A DNA stretch of 64,000 bases from SHWB01 sp050246875 (GCA_050246875.1 JBFWVF010000009.1:186001-250000); one strand, 5' to 3'. Positions 26,020 through 35,392 are shown, counted from the stretch's first letter. Translations and numbers: made by a program. The notes: generated by a model not told the origin, from the sequence alone.

Positions 26020-27186
26020 ATGACCGCAGTCGAATCCATCGTTGCCGGCGGAGGCGCGGCCGTCCTCGCGGCCTTGCGGCAGGCGGCGGCGGAACGCAAC
26101 GCCGTCGATCTGAGTCAGCCGGCGCCCGACGTCACCCTGCTCGTGCCAGCCGTCCGCCGCGCCGTCGCGGCGGCGATGACGGCGGCGGCGCCAGGCGCAC
26201 CCGATCCCGAGGCCGCGCTGCTGGATGCCCTGGCACGGCATGCCGCGACGAGCCTTGGCCGCGCCCCGGCCGCCGGTACCGAGATCCTGGCGACGGCATC
26301 GGTGCCGGCCGGGCTGGCGGCGGTCGCGATGGCCCTGCTGTCGCCGGGCGACGAGGCGGTGATGATCGAGCCTGCGCCGCCCGAGCGCGCGGTCCTGCTG
26401 CGCCGCGCCGGCGTCCTGCTGCGCCAGGTCGCGGCCCCGGCCGGCTCGGCCCTGCCGCGCGCCGGCCTCGCGGCAGCGGTTGGCGTCAGGACACGGATGG
26501 TGGTGCTGCCGTTGCCGGACGATCCGGGCCGCCCGTCGTTCGGCGCCGAGGACATGGAGTGGTATCGCCAGTTTGCGGGCACGGGGACATTCTGGACCGT
26601 GGCCGATGGCGCACCGGCCGAGCTGACTTGGCAAACTCCGGCGCCGCCGGCGGCGGCGGCACTTCCGGGAATGTTCGAGCGAACGCTGTCGATCGGCGTT
26701 CCGGTCGCGGCGCGCGGACTGCCCGAGGTCCCGGCCGGATGGATCGCCGGCCCGGCCGGCGCGATCGCTGCCGTGGCGGGGGCCCGGCGGATGCTCGGGC
26801 ACGGCGTGCCCGCTTCGACGGCACGGGCACTGGCGGCCGCCCTGGCGCACGAGGCGGCGGCCGACGGCGTCTGGCGAGGCCTCGCGGCGCGGCGAGAGCG
26901 GCTCTCCGCCGTTCTCGCGACGGCCGGGTGGGATATCAGGCCGCTTGCCGGCGGGCCCGCGCTGATCGCCCGGCCCCCGGGAGCCGCGGGGCGGGACGAC
27001 GAGACCGCCGCCGTGCGGTTGCTCGACGGGGCCGGGGTGCTCGCCATGCCGCAGTCGACACATTATGTCGCGGGCGAGCCGCGCGACATGCTCGCCTTTC
27101 GTTTCGATCGCCCGGCGGGGGACATCGAGGCCACGGCTACGTCGTTGAAAAAGCAGGGCGCGACGCGGGCGGAGGGCGGTGCTTGA
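26020..27186 (+). CDS. aminotransferase-fold protein lacking PLP catalytic residues (probable pseudoenzyme)
   Basis: A 388-residue Ala/Pro-rich protein that aligns by eye along its whole length with class I aminotransferases. Landmarks are VDLSQPAPDV (for NLGQGxPD), a helix-rich SVPAGLAAVAMALLSPGDEAVMIEP-type core spanning residues about 92-117, TRMVVLPLPDDPGRPSFG (for the NPTG loop), VADGAPAEL near 194 (for SDEVYEHL), and RTLSIGVPVAARG near 221-233 where the SKTF lysine should be. The catalytic Lys, the Tyr, the NPTG Asn and the C-terminal Arg (near 359) all appear replaced; the Asp near 196 is kept. The frame is intact, so it is not an obvious pseudogene. The role is unknown. Confidence 0.75.
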   Translation: MTAVESIVAGGGAAVLAALRQAAAERNAVDLSQPAPDVTLLVPAVRRAVAAAMTAAAPGAPDPEAALLDALARHAATSLGRAPAAGTEILATASVPAGLAAVAMALLSPGDEAVMIEPAPPERAVLLRRAGVLLRQVAAPAGSALPRAGLAAAVGVRTRMVVLPLPDDPGRPSFGAEDMEWYRQFAGTGTFWTVADGAPAELTWQTPAPPAAAALPGMFERTLSIGVPVAARGLPEVPAGWIAGPAGAIAAVAGARRMLGHGVPASTARALAAALAHEAAADGVWRGLAARRERLSAVLATAGWDIRPLAGGPALIARPPGAAGRDDETAAVRLLDGAGVLAMPQSTHYVAGEPRDMLAFRFDRPAGDIEATATSLKKQGATRAEGGA

Positions 27187-27250
27187 CGGGTTCGGGGCCG
27201 GGGACTAGAGAGTGCGCCCCGTGGCCACGCGCACGCGCGCGGCACCGGCG

Positions 27251-27327
27251 GTGGCTGTAGCTCAGTTGGTTAGAGCACCTGGTTGTGGTCCAGGGGGTCG
27301 TGGGTTCGAATCCCATCAGCCACCCCA
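27251..27327 (+). tRNA. tRNA-His (anticodon GTG)
   Basis: A complete cloverleaf: acceptor arms GTGGCTG and CAGCCAC, D-loop with AGCTCAGTTGGTTAGAGC, anticodon loop TTGTGGT, T-arm with GGTTCGAATCC, encoded CCA. A G directly before the first base and C73 can supply the His-specific G-1:C73 pair. Confidence 0.97.
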
Positions 27328-27422
27328 TTTCTCATGCTCTTTTTCATCATCCCCATTCATCGGGCGGGCTCGCGGCTGGCTGGCCGGCGGGGTATCGTCG
27401 CCGCCTCGTTGCGGGGGATGCC

Positions 27423-28922
27423 TTGACCGGCTTGCCAGTCGAACTGTTAACGGTGGCGGAGATGGCCGAGGCCGAGCGTCTGGCCACGTCCGGCACCGGC
27501 CTCGCCATGATCGACCTGATGGAGCGCGCCGGTAGCGCCGTGGCCCGCGCCACCGCGGCGCGCTGTCCGGCCGGTCCCGTGGTCGTGCTGTGCGGACCAG
27601 GCAACAACGGCGGGGACGGCTTCGTGGCGGCGCGGCTGCTTGCCGCGCAGGGCCGCGAGGTGACGGTCGCCCTGCTCGGCGCGCGCGAGGCCCTGAAGGG
27701 CGATGCGGCGGTCAACGCGGCGCGCTGGGAGGGGCGGGTAGTGCCGCTCGGTCCCGCCGTGCTCCCGGGGGCCGCGGTTGCGGTCGACGCCCTGTTCGGG
27801 TCCGGACTGGCGCGCCCGCTCGACGGCGTTGCGCGGCAGACCGTCGAAGCCCTGGCCAGCAGCGGCATCGCCAGCATCGCGGTCGACGTGCCGTCGGGCG
27901 TCGAGGGGGATACCGGCGCCGTGCTCGGCGCGGCCGCGCCGGCGGCGGTCACCGTGGCGTTCTTCCGCCGTCGTCCGGCACACCTGCTCATGCCCAGCCG
28001 ACTAGCATGCGGCACTACCCGAGTCGCCGACATCGGCATCCGCGCTACCGTGCTGGAGCGCCTGAAACCGCGGAATTTTGCCAACGCGCCGGGGCTCTGG
28101 GCCGGGCGCTACCCCTGGCCCCGGGCGGACGGGCACAAATACGACCGTGGCCAGGCGCTGGTGCGCGCCGGCGCCGTGATGACCGGCGCGGCGCGGCTGG
28201 CCGCCCTGGCCGCGCTCCGCGCCGGCGCCGGTCTGGTCGTCGTGGCGGCGCCGGTCGGGGCCGCCACCGTCCTGCGGTCGGGGCCGGCCGGCCTTATCGT
28301 GCGCGCGGCCGAGGGGGCTGCCGATTTCGCGGCGCTGGCGGCCGACAGCCGCACGACGGCGGTCCTCGTCGGCCCCGGCAACGGCGTCGACGCGGCGACA
28401 CGGCGGGCGGCCCTGGACGCGCTCGCCGCAGGGAAGGCGACGGTGCTCGACGCGGATGCGCTGACGGTCTTCGCCGGCGGGGTGGCGGAGCTGGCGGCCG
28501 CGCTCGCCGCGCCGGGCGCCGGCCGGGCCGTGCTGACGCCGCATGCGGGCGAGTTCGCCCGTCTGTTCCCCGATCGGGCCGGTGGCGAGGCCGGCCGGCT
28601 CGCCAGCGCCAGGGCTGCCGCCGCGGCGGTTGGCGCCGTCGTCCTGCTGAAGGGGGCCGACACGGTGATCGCGGCGCCCGACGGGCGGGCGGCGATCACC
28701 GCCAACGCGCCGCCCGACCTGGCTACCGCCGGCTCCGGGGATGTGCTGGGCGGGTTTGTCGCCGCCTTGCTGGCGCAGGGCATGCCGCCGTTCGAGGCGG
28801 CCTGCGCGGCGGCCTGGCTGCACGGCGCGGCGGGGACGAGGGCGGGGCCGGGGCTGATCGCCGAGGACCTGCCGGACGCGGTGCCGGCAGTGCTTGCCGG
28901 CCTGCGCGCGAAGTCCATGTAA
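27423..28922 (+). CDS. nnr: bifunctional NAD(P)H-hydrate epimerase / ADP-dependent dehydratase
   Basis: A 499-residue metabolite-repair enzyme of about the usual fused length. The N-terminal half has the YjeF epimerase signature CGPGNNGGDGFVAARLL and PSGVEGDTG. The C-terminal half is the ribokinase-like dehydratase with a HKYDRGQALV-type loop, VLVGPGNG, VLTPHAGEFARLF, LLKGADTVI and NAPPDLATAGSGDVLGG, whose Asp is catalytic. No ATG fits the start; the TTG at 27423, preceded by GCGGGGGAT, gives the usual MTGLPVELLTVAEM opening. The enzyme returns damaged NADHX and NADPHX to NAD(P)H. Confidence 0.9.
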   Translation: MTGLPVELLTVAEMAEAERLATSGTGLAMIDLMERAGSAVARATAARCPAGPVVVLCGPGNNGGDGFVAARLLAAQGREVTVALLGAREALKGDAAVNAARWEGRVVPLGPAVLPGAAVAVDALFGSGLARPLDGVARQTVEALASSGIASIAVDVPSGVEGDTGAVLGAAAPAAVTVAFFRRRPAHLLMPSRLACGTTRVADIGIRATVLERLKPRNFANAPGLWAGRYPWPRADGHKYDRGQALVRAGAVMTGAARLAALAALRAGAGLVVVAAPVGAATVLRSGPAGLIVRAAEGAADFAALAADSRTTAVLVGPGNGVDAATRRAALDALAAGKATVLDADALTVFAGGVAELAAALAAPGAGRAVLTPHAGEFARLFPDRAGGEAGRLASARAAAAAVGAVVLLKGADTVIAAPDGRAAITANAPPDLATAGSGDVLGGFVAALLAQGMPPFEAACAAAWLHGAAGTRAGPGLIAEDLPDAVPAVLAGLRAKSM

Positions 28923-29042
28923 GAGGCGCGTTTCGGCCCGTTGTCACCCCATGGGCAATGCGATAGAACCCGCCACTCCGACCGGGGCGCCCGGCCGGCT
29001 CCGCCGCCTTCCGGGGCGACGCGCCGCGGGCGCGGGCGGAAC

Positions 29043-29127
29043 GCGGGCGTGGCGGAATCGGTAGACGCGCCAGCCTTAGGAGCTGGTGACTTCAGTCGTG
29101 GGGGTTCAAGTCCCTCCGCCCGCACCA
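29043..29127 (+). tRNA. tRNA-Leu (anticodon TAG)
   Basis: An 85-base class II tRNA: acceptor arms GCGGGCG and CGCCCGC, anticodon stem CCAGC/GCTGG with loop CTTAGGA, a variable arm, T-arm GGGTTCAAGTCCC and encoded CCA. Confidence 0.97.
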
Positions 29128-29186
29128 GTTTCCGGCGGCACCGTGACAGGCGGTGCCGGCCTTGCCAGCAGGAAAGAACGACGGCC

Positions 29187-30608
29187 ATGCAGGTAACCGA
29201 AACCGCCAACGAAGGCTTGCAGCGCGCCTACAAGGTCGTTGTTCCGGCCGGCGACATCGACGCCCGGGTGAAGACGCGCCTCGGCGAGGTCGGCAAGGAA
29301 GTGCGCCTGCCCGGGTTCCGCCCCGGCAAGGTGCCGATGAACGTGCTGCGCCAGCGCTTCGGTCCCTCGGTCCTCGGCGAGGTGGTCGAGGCCGCCGTGC
29401 GCGACAGTTCCTCCGAACTGGTGCAGGACCGCGGCCTGCGGCCGGCCAGCCAGCCGAAGGTCGAGGTCACGGCCTTCGCCGAGGGCAAGGATCTCGAATT
29501 CGACCTCGCCTTCGAGGTGCTGCCCGAGATCGAGCAGCCCGACCTCAAGGCGATCAAGCTCGTCCGCATGAAGGTCAATCCGGCCGACAAGGAAGTCGAC
29601 GAGGCACTGCAGCGCCTGGCGAAGGAGAACGGCAGCAGCGAGACCGTCAGCGAGGATCGCCCGGCCGCGAACGGTGACATCGTGGTGGTCGACTTCATCG
29701 GCCGCATCGACGGCGTTGCCTTCGAGGGCGGCACGGCGACGGACCTGTCGATCGAACTCGGCGCCGGCGGCTTCGTGCCCGGCTTCGAGGAACAGCTCGT
29801 CGGCCACAAGGCGGGCGAAAAGGTCGACGTCACCGTCACCTTCCCCGAGGACTACGGCGCCGCCAACCTGGCCGGCAAGACGGCGGTTTTCGAAAGCACC
29901 GTCAAGGAACTGAAGGCGCCGAAGCCGGCGGCGGTCGACGACGAGCTCGCCAAGAAGATCGGCTTCGACGACCTCGCCGGCCTGCGCGAGGCGATCTGCG
30001 GCCGCATCCAGCACGACTACGACGGCTTCACCCGCGACCGCATGAAGCGCGAACTGCTCGACAAACTGGCGGATGCCTGCACATTCAATGTGCCCGACAG
30101 CCTGCTCGACCAGGAATTCCAGGAGATCTGGCGCCAGGTCGAGCACGCCAAGGAGCACAACCACCTTGATCCCGACGATGTCGGCAAGGACGACGACACG
30201 CTGAAGGCCCAATACCGCACCATCGCCGAGCGGCGCGTTCGGCTCGGCCTGCTGCTGTCCGACATCGGCCAGAAGAACGGCATCCAGGTCGCCCAGGAGG
30301 AGGTCAACCGGGCGATCATGGAGGAGGCCCGCCGCATGCCGGGCCAGGAGCGCCGGGTCATCGAGTTCTATCGCGAGCACCCGGAGATGCAGGAGCGGCT
30401 CAAGGCGCCGATCTTCGAGGACAAGGTGGTCGACTTCGTGATCGCGCTGGCCGACGTCGACGAGCGCGAGAGCACGCTCGAGGAGATGATCGCCGCCGCC
30501 GGCGCCGCGCAGGGCGGCCACGACCATCATCACCACGATCATGACCATGATCACGACCACGATCATGGGCACGATCACGGCCATGGGCACGACCACAAGC
30601 ACGACTGA
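29187..30608 (+). CDS. tig: trigger factor, ribosome-associated chaperone
   Basis: A 473-residue peptidyl-prolyl isomerase and chaperone that meets nascent chains at the ribosome exit. Seen: N-terminal ribosome-binding domain with the signature LPGFRPGKVPMNVLRQRFG, FKBP-type domain (VVDFIGRIDGVAFEGG, LGAGGFVPGFEEQLVG), then the C-terminal arms. The end is unusual: a 29-residue run of His, Asp and Gly (HDHDHDHGHDH type) that could bind metal. It heads the tig-clpP-clpX-lon-hup block. The ATG follows CAGGAAAG. Confidence 0.95.
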   Translation: MQVTETANEGLQRAYKVVVPAGDIDARVKTRLGEVGKEVRLPGFRPGKVPMNVLRQRFGPSVLGEVVEAAVRDSSSELVQDRGLRPASQPKVEVTAFAEGKDLEFDLAFEVLPEIEQPDLKAIKLVRMKVNPADKEVDEALQRLAKENGSSETVSEDRPAANGDIVVVDFIGRIDGVAFEGGTATDLSIELGAGGFVPGFEEQLVGHKAGEKVDVTVTFPEDYGAANLAGKTAVFESTVKELKAPKPAAVDDELAKKIGFDDLAGLREAICGRIQHDYDGFTRDRMKRELLDKLADACTFNVPDSLLDQEFQEIWRQVEHAKEHNHLDPDDVGKDDDTLKAQYRTIAERRVRLGLLLSDIGQKNGIQVAQEEVNRAIMEEARRMPGQERRVIEFYREHPEMQERLKAPIFEDKVVDFVIALADVDERESTLEEMIAAAGAAQGGHDHHHHDHDHDHDHDHGHDHGHGHDHKHD

Positions 30609-30629
30609 ACGGGCAGGGCGGTCGGACGA

Positions 30630-30660
30630 CTGGCGCGGCGCGCCGGCCACCCCATATTAT
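30630..30660 (+). promoter_or_regulatory. possible heat-shock (sigma-32) promoter before clpP
   Basis: CTGG and CCATATTAT with about 18 bases between resemble the alphaproteobacterial sigma-32 form CTTG-N17/18-CYTATNT. The -35 element is imperfect. The implied start is about 55 bases before clpP, which is commonly heat-induced. Confidence 0.28.
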
Positions 30661-30718
30661 CGTCTCCCAACGCGGTCGCCGGCCGGTGACCGCCAACCCG
30701 TGACGGGACCTCGATCGG

Positions 30719-31342
30719 ATGCCGGACCCCAGGGACGTCTACATGAACACGCTCGTGCCCATGGTGGTCGAGCAGACCAACCGTGGTGAGCGGGCCTACG
30801 ACATCTATTCGAGGCTGCTGAAGGAGCGGATCGTCTTTCTGACAGGCCCCGTGTTCGACGAGGTGGCGGCACTGGTCAGCGCCCAGATGCTGTTCCTCGA
30901 GGCCGAAAATCCCAACAAGGACATAAACTTCTACATCAACTCGCCGGGCGGGGTGGTGACGGCGGGCCTGTCGATCTACGACACCATGCAGTACATCCGC
31001 CCCGACGTGTCGACGATGTGCATCGGCCAGGCGGCGTCGATGGGGTCGCTGCTGCTGGCGGCGGGCGCCGCCGGCAAGCGCTTCACGCTGCCCAACTCGC
31101 GCATCATGGTCCACCAGCCCTCGGGCGGGTTCCAGGGCCAGGCCTCGGACATCGAGATCCACGCCCGCGAGATCCTGTCGATCCGGCAGCGGCTGAACGA
31201 GATCTACAGCCACCATACCGGCCAGCCGGTCGAGGCCATCCAGGACGCGCTGGAGCGCGACCGCTTCTATACCGCCGAGGACGCCCGCGACTTCGGGCTG
31301 GTCGACGAAGTGGTCGCCCGGCGCGTCGTGCCGCAGACCTAG
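30719..31342 (+). CDS. clpP: ATP-dependent Clp protease proteolytic subunit
   Basis: A 207-residue serine protease subunit that forms the tetradecameric chamber used with ClpX and ClpA. The catalytic triad is visible: Ser107 in GQAASMGSLL, His132 in RIMVHQPSGG, and an Asp in the ARDFGLVDEV region. The hydrophobic docking strands (INSPGGVVTAGLSIYDTM) are intact. A second ATG eight codons in (30743, MNTLVPMVVEQ) is the commonest N-terminus of processed ClpP. It lies directly upstream of clpX with a 179-base gap. Confidence 0.96.
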   Translation: MPDPRDVYMNTLVPMVVEQTNRGERAYDIYSRLLKERIVFLTGPVFDEVAALVSAQMLFLEAENPNKDINFYINSPGGVVTAGLSIYDTMQYIRPDVSTMCIGQAASMGSLLLAAGAAGKRFTLPNSRIMVHQPSGGFQGQASDIEIHAREILSIRQRLNEIYSHHTGQPVEAIQDALERDRFYTAEDARDFGLVDEVVARRVVPQT

Positions 31343-31521
31343 GCAGTCGCGGCCATTGTTGCAGGCATGTTAACCCTGCGTTGATGGCCACTTGATAGGT
31401 TCGGGGCAAGTGTGCTGGGCTGTCTGGCACGACATTTGCGCTGAGCCTGGAACCGACGGGAAACAAGGGCTGGCGCCGGTCGGGCGTCGGCCGAGCAACC
31501 CCAGCCGTCCACGGTGTGTCG

Positions 31522-32790
31522 ATGAGCAGCAAGACCAGCGGCAGCGACAGCAAGAACACTCTCTACTGCAGCTTCTGCGGCAAGAGCCAGCATGAGGTCC
31601 GCAAGCTCATCGCGGGCCCGACGGTGTTCATCTGCGACGAATGCGTCGAACTGTGCATGGACATCATCCGCGAGGAGCACAAGTCGACGCTGGTCAAGTC
31701 GCGCGACGGCGTGCCGAGCCCGCGCGAAATCTGCCAGGTACTCGACGACTACGTGATCGGCCAGGACTACGCCAAGCGTGTGCTGTCGGTGGCCGTGCAC
31801 AACCACTACAAGCGCCTGAACAACGGCGGCAAGGGCGGCGACATCGAGATCTCGAAGTCGAACATCCTGCTGATCGGACCGACCGGCTGCGGCAAGACGC
31901 TGCTGGCGCAGACGCTGGCGCGCATCCTCGACGTGCCGTTCACGATGGCCGATGCCACGACGCTGACCGAGGCGGGCTATGTCGGCGAGGATGTCGAGAA
32001 CATCATCCTCAAGCTGCTGCAGAACGCCGACTACAACGTCGAGCGGGCGCAGCGCGGCATCGTCTACATCGACGAGGTCGACAAGATCAGTCGCAAGTCC
32101 GACAACCCCTCGATCACGCGCGACGTGTCGGGCGAGGGCGTGCAGCAGGCGCTGCTGAAGATCATGGAAGGCACCGTCGCCTCGGTGCCGCCCCAGGGCG
32201 GGCGCAAGCATCCGCAGCAGGAGTTCCTGCAGGTCGACACGACCAACATCCTGTTCATCTGCGGCGGCGCCTTTTCCGGCCTCGAGCGGATCATCTCGTC
32301 GCGCGGCAAGGAGACGTCGATCGGCTTCGGCGCCGACGTGCGGAGCCCCGACGACCGCCGGACCGGCGAAATCCTCCGCAGCATCGAGCCGGAAGACCTG
32401 CTGAAGTTCGGCCTCATTCCCGAGTTCGTCGGCCGCCTGCCGGTGCTGGCGACGCTGACCGACCTCGACGAGCCGGCGCTGGTCGACATCCTGACCAAGC
32501 CGAAGAACGCGCTGGTCAAGCAGTACCAGCGGTTGTTCGAGATGGAAGGCGTCGACCTGTCGTTCCAGGACGATGCGCTGGCGGCCGTGGCGCGCAAGGC
32601 CATCGCCCGCAAGACCGGCGCGCGCGGCCTGCGCTCCATCCTCGAGCAGATCCTGCTCGATACGATGTTCGAGCTGCCGAGCCTGGACGGTGTCGACGAG
32701 GTCGTGGTCAATCGCGAGGTGGTCGAGGGCAACGGTTCGCCGCTCTACATCTACGCCGACCGGCGCGGAGATGTTGGGAGCACGGCGTAG
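31522..32790 (+). CDS. clpX: ATP-dependent Clp protease ATP-binding subunit ClpX
   Basis: A 422-residue AAA+ unfoldase, normal length. Seen: N-terminal zinc-binding domain (CSFCGKSQ and CDECVELC), Walker A GPTGCGKT, Walker B IVYIDEVDKI, sensor regions, the IGF loop for ClpP docking (SIGFGADV at about residue 270) and the GARGLRSILEQILLDTMFE sensor-2 helix. It unfolds tagged substrates (including ssrA-tagged chains) into ClpP. An in-frame GTG two codons upstream (31516) is an alternative start. Confidence 0.97.
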   Translation: MSSKTSGSDSKNTLYCSFCGKSQHEVRKLIAGPTVFICDECVELCMDIIREEHKSTLVKSRDGVPSPREICQVLDDYVIGQDYAKRVLSVAVHNHYKRLNNGGKGGDIEISKSNILLIGPTGCGKTLLAQTLARILDVPFTMADATTLTEAGYVGEDVENIILKLLQNADYNVERAQRGIVYIDEVDKISRKSDNPSITRDVSGEGVQQALLKIMEGTVASVPPQGGRKHPQQEFLQVDTTNILFICGGAFSGLERIISSRGKETSIGFGADVRSPDDRRTGEILRSIEPEDLLKFGLIPEFVGRLPVLATLTDLDEPALVDILTKPKNALVKQYQRLFEMEGVDLSFQDDALAAVARKAIARKTGARGLRSILEQILLDTMFELPSLDGVDEVVVNREVVEGNGSPLYIYADRRGDVGSTA

Positions 32791-32811
32791 CGACGCCACA
32801 ATCCCTTGGGC

Positions 32812-32846
32812 CCGGGACGCCCGGCCGCTTGATCCGGCCGTCCCGG
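32812..32846 (+). promoter_or_regulatory. strong hairpin between clpX and lon
   Basis: Arms 32812-32824 and 32834-32846 pair over 13 positions with one mismatch around a 9-base loop. No U-run follows, so it is more likely an attenuator, RNA-stability element or factor-dependent 3' end than an intrinsic terminator. Confidence 0.55.
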
Positions 32847-32934
32847 AGAACCACATTGCGTTGTGTAGCGGCCGGCTTGGCCGCACCGGCTGCCTCCGCG
32901 AGGGGCCGGTGAACCTCAACGGGTGAAGGTCGAC

Positions 32935-35352
32935 ATGCCCGAAACGTCCCGTGGCGCGCTGTATCCGGTTCTGCCCCTGCGCGACATCGTCGTCTTCCCG
33001 CACATGATCGTGCCGCTGTTCGTCGGCCGCGAGAAGTCGGTGCGCGCGCTCGAAGACGTGATGCAGGACGACAAGCAGATTCTTCTCGTCACGCAGAAGG
33101 ATGCTGCCCAGGACGACCCCCAGGCCGATGACATCTTCCGTGTCGGCACGGTCGGAACCATCCTGCAATTGCTGAAGCTGCCCGACGGCACGGTAAAGGT
33201 GCTGGTCGAGGGCAACCATCGTGCCCGCATCACCGGCTTCACCGACAATCCGCGCTTCTTCCAGGCTCGGGCCGACGCGCTCGAGGACAACGGGCCGTCG
33301 GGGCCGGAGATCGAGGCGCTGGGGCGCACCGTCGTCACGCAGTTCGAGCAGTACATCAAGCTCAACCGCAAGGTGCCACCCGAGGTGCTGGTCTCGGTCA
33401 ACCAGATCGAGGACCCGGCGAAGCTCGCCGACACGGTCGCCTCGCACCTGACGCTGAAGATCGCCGAGAAGCAGGAGCTGCTCGAGACCCCGACGGTCGC
33501 GGAGCGGCTGGAGAAGATCTACGGCCTGATGGAAGGCGAGATCGGCGTCCTGCAGGTGGAAAAGCGCATCCGCTCGCGCGTCAAGCGCCAGATGGAGAAG
33601 ACGCAGCGCGAGTACTACCTGAACGAACAGCTCAAGGCGATCCAGAAGGAACTCGGCGAGAACGAGGACGGCAAGGACGAGATGGCCGAGATCGAGGAGC
33701 GCATCCGCAAGACGCGCCTCTCGAAGGAAGCCCGCGACAAGGCCACGCAGGAGCTGAAGAAGCTCCGGCACATGAGCCCGATGTCGGCCGAGGCGACGGT
33801 GGTGCGCAACTACCTCGACTGGATGCTGTCGATCCCGTGGAAGAAGCGTTCCAAGATCAAGAAGGACATCGCCGGCGCCGAGCGCGTCCTCAACGAGGAC
33901 CATTACGGGCTGGAGAAGGTCAAGGAACGCATCCTCGAATACCTCGCCGTGCAGCAGCGCATGACCAAGCTGCGCGGTCCGATCCTGTGCCTCGTCGGTC
34001 CTCCGGGCGTCGGCAAGACCTCGCTCGGCAAGTCGATCGCGCGCGCGACCGGCCGTACCTTCGTGCGCATGTCGCTCGGCGGCGTGCGTGACGAGGCCGA
34101 GGTCCGCGGCCATCGCCGCACCTACATCGGCTCGATGCCGGGCAAGGTGCTGCAGGGCATGCGCAAGGCCAAGACGTCGAACCCGCTGTTCCTGCTCGAC
34201 GAGGTCGACAAGCTCGGGGCCGACTGGCGGGGCGATCCTTCGGCGGCGCTGCTCGAGGTGCTCGACCCGGAGCAGAACAGCACCTTCCAGGACCACTACC
34301 TGGAGGTCGACTACGACCTGTCGGACGTGATGTTCATCTGCACGGCCAATACGCTGCGCATGCCGCAGCCGCTGATGGACCGCATGGAGATCATCCGCAT
34401 CCCCGGCTACACCGAGGACGAGAAGGTCGAGATCGCCAAGCGTCATCTGATCGACAAGCAGGTGAAGGAGAACGGGCTCAAGCGCGGCGAGTGGTCGATC
34501 TCCGACGGCGCCCTGCGCGACGTCATCCGCTACTACACGCGCGAGGCCGGCGTGCGTTCGCTGGAGCGCGAGATCGCCGGGCTGGCACGCAAGGCGGTCA
34601 AGGAGCTGGAGCTCAAGAAGGGCAAGCTCAAGTCGATCAAGCTGACCTCCAAGAACCTCGACAAGTACGCGGGCATCCGCAAGTTCCGCTACGGCGAGGT
34701 CGAGGAGACGGATCTGGTCGGGCTGGTCAACGGCCTCGCCTGGACGGAAGTCGGCGGCGAGATCCTGACCATCGAATCCCTGCTGTCGCCCGGCAAGGGC
34801 AAGATGTCGATCACCGGCAAGCTCGGCGACGTCATGCAGGAGTCGGTGCAGGCCGCGAACGCCTATGTCCGTTCGCGCGCGGCGCAGCTCGGCATCAAGC
34901 CGACGATCTTCGAGAAGCGTGATATCCATGTTCACGTTCCCGAGGGTGCTGTGCCGAAGGACGGTCCGTCGGCCGGCGTGGCGATGATAACCTCGATGGT
35001 CTCGGTGCTGACGCAGAACCCCGTCCGCAAGGACGTGGCGATGACCGGAGAGATCACGCTGCGCGGTCGCGTGCTGCCGATCGGCGGACTGAAGGAGAAG
35101 TTGCTCGCAGCGCTGCGCGGCGGCATCCGCACGGTGGCGATCCCGAAGGACAACGAGAAGGATCTCGCCGACATTCCCGACGTCGTGCTGAAGGGGCTGC
35201 AGATCGTTCCGGTCGCGACCGTCGACGAGGTGCTGAAGCTCGCGCTGACCAAGCCGCTGGTGCCGATCGAATGGAACGACTCGGACGTCGACTCGGCGGC
35301 CGTTGCGACGAGCAATGGCGACGAACCGGCCAGTGGTGTCGTCACGCACTGA
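32935..35352 (+). CDS. lon: ATP-dependent protease Lon
   Basis: An 805-residue AAA+ serine protease degrading misfolded and regulatory proteins. Seen: N-terminal substrate domain (YPVLPLRDIVVFPHM), the coiled region (REYYLNEQLKAIQKELGE), Walker A GPPGVGKTSLGKSIA, Walker B LFLLDEVDKLG, and the protease domain with catalytic Ser679 in PKDGPSAGVAM and a Lys in PIGGLKEKLLAA. The ATG at 32935 is preceded by GAAGG at a good distance; a GTG four codons earlier is also in frame. The C-terminus extends with a short acidic/Ala tail. It sits between clpX and hup as in many alphaproteobacteria. Confidence 0.97.
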   Translation: MPETSRGALYPVLPLRDIVVFPHMIVPLFVGREKSVRALEDVMQDDKQILLVTQKDAAQDDPQADDIFRVGTVGTILQLLKLPDGTVKVLVEGNHRARITGFTDNPRFFQARADALEDNGPSGPEIEALGRTVVTQFEQYIKLNRKVPPEVLVSVNQIEDPAKLADTVASHLTLKIAEKQELLETPTVAERLEKIYGLMEGEIGVLQVEKRIRSRVKRQMEKTQREYYLNEQLKAIQKELGENEDGKDEMAEIEERIRKTRLSKEARDKATQELKKLRHMSPMSAEATVVRNYLDWMLSIPWKKRSKIKKDIAGAERVLNEDHYGLEKVKERILEYLAVQQRMTKLRGPILCLVGPPGVGKTSLGKSIARATGRTFVRMSLGGVRDEAEVRGHRRTYIGSMPGKVLQGMRKAKTSNPLFLLDEVDKLGADWRGDPSAALLEVLDPEQNSTFQDHYLEVDYDLSDVMFICTANTLRMPQPLMDRMEIIRIPGYTEDEKVEIAKRHLIDKQVKENGLKRGEWSISDGALRDVIRYYTREAGVRSLEREIAGLARKAVKELELKKGKLKSIKLTSKNLDKYAGIRKFRYGEVEETDLVGLVNGLAWTEVGGEILTIESLLSPGKGKMSITGKLGDVMQESVQAANAYVRSRAAQLGIKPTIFEKRDIHVHVPEGAVPKDGPSAGVAMITSMVSVLTQNPVRKDVAMTGEITLRGRVLPIGGLKEKLLAALRGGIRTVAIPKDNEKDLADIPDVVLKGLQIVPVATVDEVLKLALTKPLVPIEWNDSDVDSAAVATSNGDEPASGVVTH

Positions 35353-35392
35353 CGCATCGGTGGATAACCGCCGTTTGCTGCGACATTTTTGC

